64,000 bases of DNA from Sporobacter sp963677825 (GTDB lineage: Bacteria > Bacillota > Clostridia > Oscillospirales > Oscillospiraceae), in NCBI GenBank assembly GCA_963677825.2, contig CAXXEF010000001.1, positions 2,232,001-2,296,000 on the forward strand, in the 5' to 3' direction. Positions 58,687-64,000 of this stretch are shown piece after piece (the first letter of the stretch is position 1; every line of letters begins with the position of its first letter). The position numbers were made by a program, and so were the translations under genes. The notes below the pieces were generated by a model. That model was not told where the DNA came from. It searched no databases and worked only from the letters and a program-made list of their open reading frames with translations.

Positions 58687-60687
58687 TTAGCTGACGATTT
58701 TGTAGTAAGCGCGTGCCGTCAGCGCGTAGACGATGCCGTATAAGACGGCGAAGACGGCAAAAGTGGCAATCGTGCACACGGCGAATAGTCCGACATCCGT
58801 CAGGTTTAACATGTAAAGGAGCTTTGTAATCATCCGGAATGCCGCGAGGATGTGCACGCCGGCGACGGCAAGCGGCAGGAAGAATACGATCAGCACCTGA
58901 CTTCGGATGCTCGCCTTGATCTCGGCGGGGACGAGGCCGACCTTTTGCATGATCTCAAAACGCTTCTGATCGTCGTAGCCTTCGGTGATCTGCTTGTAGT
59001 ACATGATGACGACCGTCGCCATGAAAAACAGTGCGCCGAGAAAGAGGCCGAGGAACAACAGCCCGCCGTAGATTGACAGAAAATCGGTCCTGTCCTGCGC
59101 CACGCTCATGATATAAGTGTACAGCTCGTCGCCGTTGTCGCGTGTTACGCCGCTGAGAGATTCAGACAGCGCGGCGGCAAGTGCGGATTCGGTTTCGTCG
59201 TCGGCGTTGGTATCGAATGCGTAGAAATATGTCATGGAGCCCGAGCCGGCTTGCTGCTCCAATTCGTCGATGACGGCGGTAATATCCGTTTCGGACGGTA
59301 GAACCAGCGCAAAGGTCTGATTGACGGTAGCTATGCCATGGTCGAATAAGTTCAGATCGCTCAGTATCGTTTTGACGCTGTATTCAATACCGTTGAAGTC
59401 CAGGACAGGTGCCGTGTATGCCGCACCCTGCACGTATAAAAGCAGTTCACCCGGCGCGAGCGTCGGTGCGTCGACAGCGTCGCGCTGATTATTGGCGATG
59501 TAATCGTCCAGCGTGATAAACGTAACGTTGACGAGGTCGCCGGAGGCGCCGTCCGTGCGGGATGAGCGAAGCGTTTCGCCGTCGAGGTAAAACGTCCAGG
59601 AGCTGATGCGGTAATTGAGCACGTTGGACGTCTCGATGCCGGCTTGCGCGATTTGCCGGTCGATTCTTTCCGTCAGCGCATCGGCCTCTTTTTGCGTGAC
59701 GACGGGGGAAGTGAGGGCAATGTCACGCGGATACTGGTTGCGCAAGATATCTTCAAGGCTGACGTTTAGTGAGACGGTTGTCGAAATCATGACGAGCACC
59801 ATTGTGATCAGGACGCAGATGCTCGCGAGGCCCGCCGCGTTTTGCTTCATCCGGTAGATCATGCCGGAAATGGCCGTGAAGTGCCGCGTTTGATAATAGT
59901 AGGCCTTATTTTTACGCAAAACCTTTAACAATGCGATGCTGCCGGCGATGAAAAGAAAATACGTACCGGCTATAACGAGAAGCACAGCGATAAAAAACCA
60001 GCCGAGCGCCTCCACGGGCTCTTCGACGACGTTGGCGATGGTATATCCGGCACCGAGGCATAAAAAGCCGACAATGGCAAGCAGCCATTTTGTTTTCGGC
60101 TCCTTTTCGCCGACGTTGCTGCCCCGGAGCAGTTCAACAGGCTTTGACAGATGTACGCGTCCGGCGTTGATAATAAGTGTAGCAACAAAAATAGCGGCGA
60201 ACAGCGCGAGGGTCAGCGTAACGGCGACGGACGAGACCTCAAAGCCGAACGGGACGCTGAACGCCAAAAGGCGCAGCAGGAGCAGCAGTATGAGCTTGCT
60301 GAGTAAAATCCCGACGAAAAGCCCGCCGATGAGCGCGATGAGCGCCGTATACACCGTTTCGAAGAACATCACGCGCGTGATGTGACGCTTACCCATACCG
60401 AGCACATTATACAGACCGAGCTCCTTTTTGCGCCGCTTCATCAGAAAGCTGTTGGTATACAGCAGAATGAGCACCGAAAAAATAGCGATGACGATGCTGC
60501 CGAGCCGCATGATCGAGACGATCGTAACCGCGCGGGGCATTGATGTAAGGCCTGAGTGCGTCGTGAGAAAGAGCATCATATAAAACATCGCGACGGTGAA
60601 GATGCTTGTGAGGATATACGGCAGCGTGACACCTGCGTTCTTGCGCAGATTGCTGGCGGCCAGCCGCGCATAGAGGAACTTACTCAT
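58687..60687 (-). CDS. BceB-type ABC transporter permease
   Basis: A 666-residue membrane protein with ten hydrophobic segments and, between segments seven and eight, a large extracellular domain of about 200 residues (around 330-530), the layout of peptide-detoxifying BceB/VraG permeases. The FtsX-like core appears as RRKKELGLYNVLGMGKRHIT (about 88-107) and near the end DDQKRFEIMQKVGLVPAEIK. Together with the ATPase it removes or flips cell-wall-active peptides, and also signals to the kinase BceS. The ATG at 60687 overlaps the ATPase gene by eight bases with GGTGA upstream. Confidence 0.92.
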   Translation of the reverse strand: MSKFLYARLAASNLRKNAGVTLPYILTSIFTVAMFYMMLFLTTHSGLTSMPRAVTIVSIMRLGSIVIAIFSVLILLYTNSFLMKRRKKELGLYNVLGMGKRHITRVMFFETVYTALIALIGGLFVGILLSKLILLLLLRLLAFSVPFGFEVSSVAVTLTLALFAAIFVATLIINAGRVHLSKPVELLRGSNVGEKEPKTKWLLAIVGFLCLGAGYTIANVVEEPVEALGWFFIAVLLVIAGTYFLFIAGSIALLKVLRKNKAYYYQTRHFTAISGMIYRMKQNAAGLASICVLITMVLVMISTTVSLNVSLEDILRNQYPRDIALTSPVVTQKEADALTERIDRQIAQAGIETSNVLNYRISSWTFYLDGETLRSSRTDGASGDLVNVTFITLDDYIANNQRDAVDAPTLAPGELLLYVQGAAYTAPVLDFNGIEYSVKTILSDLNLFDHGIATVNQTFALVLPSETDITAVIDELEQQAGSGSMTYFYAFDTNADDETESALAAALSESLSGVTRDNGDELYTYIMSVAQDRTDFLSIYGGLLFLGLFLGALFFMATVVIMYYKQITEGYDDQKRFEIMQKVGLVPAEIKASIRSQVLIVFFLPLAVAGVHILAAFRMITKLLYMLNLTDVGLFAVCTIATFAVFAVLYGIVYALTARAYYKIVS

Positions 60688-61444
60688 CGTGGTCACCGCT
60701 TGAAGCCAGCAGTGTGAGCGTATCCGCGATGCGTACGTACATCTGCTCGTGCGTCAGCTCGCCCTTATACAGCTGATGAAACACAGCACCGTCGCGCAGG
60801 AACAGCACACGCCCGGCGTGGCTGGCTGCCTTGATCGAGTGTGTGACCATGACGATCGTCTGACCCGACGCGTTCAGCGTGCCGAACAGCCCCATCAGGC
60901 TCTCCGACGCGCGCGAGTCGAGCGCGCCGGTCGGCTCGTCGGCGAGGATGAGCTGTGGGTTCGTGATGACGGCGCGGCCGATCGCCGTGCGCTGCTTCTG
61001 TCCGCCGGAAATCTCGTACGGGAACTTGTCGAGCAGGTCGGTAATGCCGAGCTCGGCGGCGACGGCCGTGAGTTTCACAGACATGTCGGCATACCGCTGT
61101 CCGGCCAGCACAAGCGGGAGCAGGATGTTGTCGCGGACGGAAAACGTGTCGAGCAGGTTAAAATCCTGAAACACGAAGCCGAGATTGTCGCGCCGGAAGG
61201 CGGACAGATCCTTCTCGGGGATCGAAAACAGGCTTCGGCCGGATAAAAGCACGTCGCCGCTCGTCGGCTTGTCGAGCGAGGCGAGGATATTTAAGAGCGT
61301 CGTCTTGCCGGAGCCGGACTCGCCCATGATTGCCACATACTCGCCGGCCTCGACGGAGAACGTGACGTCCGAGAGCGCCTGCACCCGATTGCCGCCAAAG
61401 CGCGTAGTGTAAACTTTTTTCAGATTATTGACTTCCAGTAGCAT
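60680..61444 (-). CDS. BceA-type ABC transporter ATPase
   Basis: A 254-residue ATPase with Walker A GESGSGKTT (about 41-49), Q-loop FVFQDFNLLDTFSV, signature EISGGQKQRTAIGRA and Walker B LILADEPTGALDS. The QDFNLLDTF form is typical of the MacB/LolD/BceA group that works with FtsX-like permeases. Cotranscribed with the permease gene, which it overlaps. It follows a small gene and terminator, so it probably has its own promoter in 61445-61610; kinase and regulator genes upstream complete a Bce module. Confidence 0.94.
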   Translation of the reverse strand: MLLEVNNLKKVYTTRFGGNRVQALSDVTFSVEAGEYVAIMGESGSGKTTLLNILASLDKPTSGDVLLSGRSLFSIPEKDLSAFRRDNLGFVFQDFNLLDTFSVRDNILLPLVLAGQRYADMSVKLTAVAAELGITDLLDKFPYEISGGQKQRTAIGRAVITNPQLILADEPTGALDSRASESLMGLFGTLNASGQTIVMVTHSIKAASHAGRVLFLRDGAVFHQLYKGELTHEQMYVRIADTLTLLASSGDHDE

Positions 61445-61611
61445 GGTATAACCTCCGATTGCATGATGCTTTGTCGCTGTCAGTATAACAGCGCACGGAT
61501 GGCCATGCCATCGCTTTAGCTTACAATCCGGCTGGGAATCTTACTTTTTTGTAAGGTTGGCTGCTTAATGACCGGCAGCTCACGCCAATCCCAGCCGTGA
61601 CAGAGCGCATG

Positions 61612-61643
61612 AAAACGGCCCGCTCGAAACCGAGCGGGCCGTT
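61612..61643 (-). terminator. Terminator of the small glycine-rich gene
   Basis: Minus strand AACGGCCCGCTCG-gttt-CGAGCGGGCCGTT followed by TTC: a 13-base-pair stem starting four bases after the stop codon. Confidence 0.88.
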
Positions 61644-61647
61644 ACGA

Positions 61648-61824
61648 TTACCAAAAGCGGCGTCTGCCGCCGCGATAGCCGCCGCAACCGTATGTGCCGC
61701 AGCCCCAACCGCGACGTCCATAGCCGCCGTACCAGCCGCCGCAGCCGTATCGGCCGCAGCCCCAGCCGCGACGTCCGTAGCCGGGATAACCCCAGCCGCC
61801 GCGTCCGCCGTATCCAAAGAACAC
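61648..61824 (-). CDS. Small Gly/Tyr/Trp/Cys/Arg-rich protein inside the bce locus
   Basis: A 58-residue gene found by reading the minus strand: GTG 61824 to TAA 61650-61648. The protein is 45 percent glycine and starts MFFGYGGRGGWGYPGYG. It contains two near-identical 16-residue units, YGRRGWGCGRYGCGGW and YGRRGWGCGTYGCGGY, each with two cysteines, and ends in RRRFW. Evidence that it is real: GGGGGTGAT is spaced correctly before the GTG, a -10 box lies 46 bases further up, and a strong terminator starts four bases after the stop. No signal peptide or membrane segment. It lies between the BceS kinase and BceA genes. It could be a structural (spore-coat-like) peptide, a secreted antimicrobial precursor or a target of the transporter; none is proven. 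Confidence 0.72.
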   Translation of the reverse strand: MFFGYGGRGGWGYPGYGRRGWGCGRYGCGGWYGGYGRRGWGCGTYGCGGYRGGRRRFW

Positions 61825-61869
61825 GGGTTATCACCCCCATACCGTTATATGCGAGAGGGGGACAATTTG

Positions 61870-61875
61870 ATTATA
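61870..61875 (-). promoter_or_regulatory. -10 box of the small glycine-rich gene
   Basis: Minus strand TATAAT, 46 bases before the GTG start at 61824; it lies just outside the kinase stop codon. No good -35 is visible, as in promoters that need an activator. Confidence 0.5.
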
Positions 61876-61896
61876 CGCCGACGTGCGACCGTTTGG

Positions 61897-62877
61897 CTAG
61901 TCGCAGGCGCGTTCGGCCGGCGGGAAGCCGAGTGTGACGGTCGTCCCGCGGCCCGCGTCCGAATCGATGGTGATCGTGTGCCCAAGCAGGCGCAGGATGC
62001 GCCGACATAGGTACAGCCCGATGCCGGTCGACTTTTTGTCGGCGCGGCCGTTGTAGCCGGTGAAGCCCCGATCGAATACGCGCGGCAGGTCCTCGGGCTT
62101 GATGCCGATGCCCGTGTCGCGGATGACGAGCGACGGACCATCGGCGTAAATGGATACGGTACCGGCCGGTGTATATTTAACGGCGTTGCTGAGCACCTGC
62201 TCGATGACGTAGGTCAGCCACTTTTCGTCTGTAAGCACCTCAAGATTTGTTTCGGTAAAGTCAAGCTTAATCTTCTTCAGGATAAACAGCCGCGCGTATT
62301 TACGTACGGCCTGCCGGACGATATCGTCGAGCGCCGCAGTCCGGATGACGAAATCGGTCGCGCTGCTGCCCAGACGTAGATATTGCAAGACCATTTCGAC
62401 GTACTGCTCAATCTTGAACAGCTCCGCCAGCAGCGCCGCGCTCTCGCTGTTGTCCGACGATTGGAGCATGAGGCGCATAGCGGCAATCGGCGTTTTGATT
62501 TGATGCACCCATAGCGTATAGTAATCGTTCATATCCCGCAGCACGGCGTCAGACGCTGTCTGGATATGGGCCTTTTCTTTGAAAAGTGCCTGGAGTAAGC
62601 TGTGGTAATCGTGCTCGATGTCGCCGCGAGGCTTCGGCAAGGCATCCAGACTGACCGTGATACGATCCAACAGGGAGGCGAGCTCGCGGTGATATGAGCG
62701 ATAGCGAAAAAACCCAATGAAGAAAAAAACAAGGCCGGTGACAAAGCACAGCACTCCGGCGTACGCGACCGCCTCAACCGGCAGGTCATACAGAGAAAAA
62801 ACGACAGCAAATATCACGACAAACAGCAGGATTAGCACGATGATCTTTACGTGACGCTTAAGATATCCAAGCAGCAA
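61897..62877 (-). CDS. BceS-type sensor histidine kinase
   Basis: A 326-residue intramembrane-sensing kinase. Two hydrophobic segments (about 10-30 and 36-55) are joined by only a few outside residues, as in BceS, which senses peptides through its BceAB transporter. The phospho-acceptor His is in YYTLWVHQIKTPIAAMRLML (about 118-137). ATPase motifs: VLSNAVKYTP (N-box, about 229), IRDTGIGIKPEDL (about 252) and GIGLYLCRRI (about 285). It is 18 bases downstream of its regulator gene. Confidence 0.94.
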   Translation of the reverse strand: MLLGYLKRHVKIIVLILLFVVIFAVVFSLYDLPVEAVAYAGVLCFVTGLVFFFIGFFRYRSYHRELASLLDRITVSLDALPKPRGDIEHDYHSLLQALFKEKAHIQTASDAVLRDMNDYYTLWVHQIKTPIAAMRLMLQSSDNSESAALLAELFKIEQYVEMVLQYLRLGSSATDFVIRTAALDDIVRQAVRKYARLFILKKIKLDFTETNLEVLTDEKWLTYVIEQVLSNAVKYTPAGTVSIYADGPSLVIRDTGIGIKPEDLPRVFDRGFTGYNGRADKKSTGIGLYLCRRILRLLGHTITIDSDAGRGTTVTLGFPPAERACD

Positions 62878-62895
62878 GACACGGCCTCCAATCTG

Positions 62896-63567
62896 TTAGC
62901 CGACCTGATAGCCCAGCCCTTTTTTTGTGACGATAAAGCCGATCAGCCCGGCGGCTTCAAGCTTCCGACGCAGCCGCGCCATGTTCACGGTCAGCGCGTT
63001 GTCGTCGACGAAGCTGTCATTTTCCCACAGCCGCGCCATGATGGCGTCTCGGCTGACGGGCTGTCCGCGCGCGTCCATTAAAAGCTGAAGAATGCGGTAC
63101 TCGTTTTTCGTCAGGTCGATTCTTTCGTCGTTATACGTCAGCGTGGCGTCGGCGGTGTTTAGAAGCGCGCCGCAGCACTCGATCAGAGGCGTCTGACCGG
63201 TAAAATCATACGTCCGGCGCAGCAGCGCCTGAATTTTCGCTATCAGTACGTCTAAATCAAAGGGTTTGGGGATGAAGTCGTCGCCGCCCATGTTCATGGC
63301 CATGACGATGTTCATGTTTTCCGATGCCGATGAGATAAATACGACCGGTATCTTTGATACGGCACGGATTTTTCGGCACCAGTGATAACCGTTATAAAAT
63401 GGCAGGGCAATGTCCAGCAGGACGAGCTGCGGATCAAACGCGGCGAACTCCGCCATCACGTCGCTGAAGTCCCGGACGCAGGCGACAGTATAGCCCCAGC
63501 TTTTGAGATGCGCACAGACGGTATCGGCAATGACAGGGTCGTCCTCGACGATAAGAATCCTATGCAT
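62896..63567 (-). CDS. BceR-type OmpR-family response regulator
   Basis: A 223-residue regulator with a receiver domain (acidic pocket VEDDP at 7-11, phospho-acceptor Asp in LVLLDIALPFYNG near residue 52, Lys in FIPKPFDL near 102) and a C-terminal OmpR-type winged helix (about 130-223; LTKNEYRILQLLMDARGQPV, LTVNMARLRRKLEAAGL). By analogy it activates the bceAB-type genes and perhaps the small glycine-rich gene. It starts three bases after the pyrF stop codon, so it may share pyrF transcription. Confidence 0.94.
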   Translation of the reverse strand: MHRILIVEDDPVIADTVCAHLKSWGYTVACVRDFSDVMAEFAAFDPQLVLLDIALPFYNGYHWCRKIRAVSKIPVVFISSASENMNIVMAMNMGGDDFIPKPFDLDVLIAKIQALLRRTYDFTGQTPLIECCGALLNTADATLTYNDERIDLTKNEYRILQLLMDARGQPVSRDAIMARLWENDSFVDDNALTVNMARLRRKLEAAGLIGFIVTKKGLGYQVG

Positions 63568-63570
63568 CTG

Positions 63571-64000
63571 TCAGCCCAGCGGTATGACGGCGCGCAGCGC
63601 GTCACGCATTTTGACGGCCTCGCTGCGTGCGGCCTCGGCGTAGTCCGCGCCGGCGTTACCTGTTTTCTTCCAGGCGCAGATGATGCCGCGCGAGGAGTTG
63701 ATGACGGCGCCGCGGCCCTGCGCGTCGAACGCGCCGGCGACGTCACTGGCGCCGCCGCCCTGCGCCCCATAACCGGGTACGAGGAAAAATGTTGATTGCA
63801 GACGGCGGCGCAACGCCGTCAGCTGCTCGGGATACGTCGCACCGACGACGGCACCGGCACAGGTGAAGCCGTGCTGTCCGACGGTATCGGCGGCCAGCGC
63901 CTGCATATCGTCACCGACGGTTTCAAACAGTGTTTTACCGTCGACGGTTAGATCCTGATACTGTCCGCCGGACGGATTTGACGTTTTGACGAGCACAAAG
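63571..64000 (-). CDS. pyrF: Orotidine 5'-phosphate decarboxylase, 5' end outside window
   Basis: The C-terminal 142 residues of OMP decarboxylase of the long type-2 family: VLVKTSNPSGGQYQDL at the cut end, then GAVVGATYPEQLTALRR and FLVPGYGAQGGGASDVAGAF, which closes the phosphate-binding site. It makes UMP, the last step of the pathway in which PyrB (29 kb) acts second. The frame is open to the window edge. The BceR-type gene follows three bases after the stop codon. Confidence 0.93.
   Translation of the reverse strand, partial: FVLVKTSNPSGGQYQDLTVDGKTLFETVGDDMQALAADTVGQHGFTCAGAVVGATYPEQLTALRRRLQSTFFLVPGYGAQGGGASDVAGAFDAQGRGAVINSSRGIICAWKKTGNAGADYAEAARSEAVKMRDALRAVIPLG

Noticed and set aside
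61597..62010. A 137-codon plus-strand open frame over the small glycine-rich gene and kinase end
   Set aside because: Its alanine/proline-rich product is the complement of the Gly/Arg repeats; the minus-strand frame has ribosome site, -10 box and terminator.

Overview
The window looks like a chromosome segment of an anaerobic, Gram-positive, moderately GC-rich member of the Clostridia, probably a gut Oscillospiraceae-like lineage. The reasons are the EcfA1-EcfA2-EcfT-TruA order, MecA-like and ClpE-type proteins, a DUF896 protein, an LtaS-type lipoteichoic acid synthase, a YaaH-like LysM/GH18 protein, S-layer homology domains, an AgrC/LytTR pair, a BceRS-BceAB module and a spread of GTG/TTG starts behind strong Shine-Dalgarno sites. 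The lineage is inferred from gene content, not from a marker-gene comparison.

Layout. 1-3.5 kb: a LysR-controlled minus-strand locus with a PhlG-like C-C hydrolase, a two-cluster ferredoxin and a fumarate/APS-reductase-type flavoprotein (cut by the window edge), probably for reduction and cleavage of an aromatic or polyphenol-like substrate. 3.6-14 kb: a structured RNA-like element, a CPBP protease, an SH3/NlpC-P60 hydrolase, a GGDEF protein, LTA synthase, a Cof-type HAD phosphatase, and an AT-richer merR-SDR-MATE operon. 14-36 kb: a dense, GC-rich housekeeping core with ssrA, a cyclophilin, smpB, a MecA-like adaptor, a methyltransferase-ecfA1-ecfA2-ecfT-truA operon, a DUF5711-CvpA-pgsA-ClpE operon, asnS, a LysM/GH18 protein, pyrB, a five-tRNA cluster, zinc-ribbon proteins, an MBL-fold protein, an FMN reductase and an ABC-F ATPase.

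36-46 kb is accessory. It begins at tRNA-Val, holds four decayed gene pieces (including a phage tape-measure start and an MBL-fold pseudogene), and carries a GNAT enzyme, two membrane-anchored LuxR-type regulators flanking two lipoproteins, an acyltransferase next to an acyl-carrier-like protein that lacks the phosphopantetheine serine, a paralogue of a two-TM protein from 32.5 kb, and a serine beta-lactamase-like hydrolase. 46.6-54.7 kb: a LytTR/GHKL two-component pair followed by a three-gene cell-surface operon of two large paralogous glycine-rich beta-helix proteins with a shared C-terminal module and an SLH protein that could anchor them. 54.7-64 kb: lipoproteins, fabI, lgt, and a BceAB transporter with its BceRS two-component system; between the kinase and ATPase genes lies an unreported-looking 58-codon Gly/Tyr/Trp/Cys/Arg-rich gene with its own -10 box and terminator. 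The window ends inside pyrF.

Strongest candidates for something new: the surface operon with its shared C-terminal module, the small glycine/cysteine gene inside the bce locus, the PhlG-ferredoxin-flavoprotein locus, an ABC-F protein whose second ATP site is naturally degenerate in all three motifs, PyrB fused to a PyrI-type zinc domain, and the serine-less acyl-carrier-like protein.
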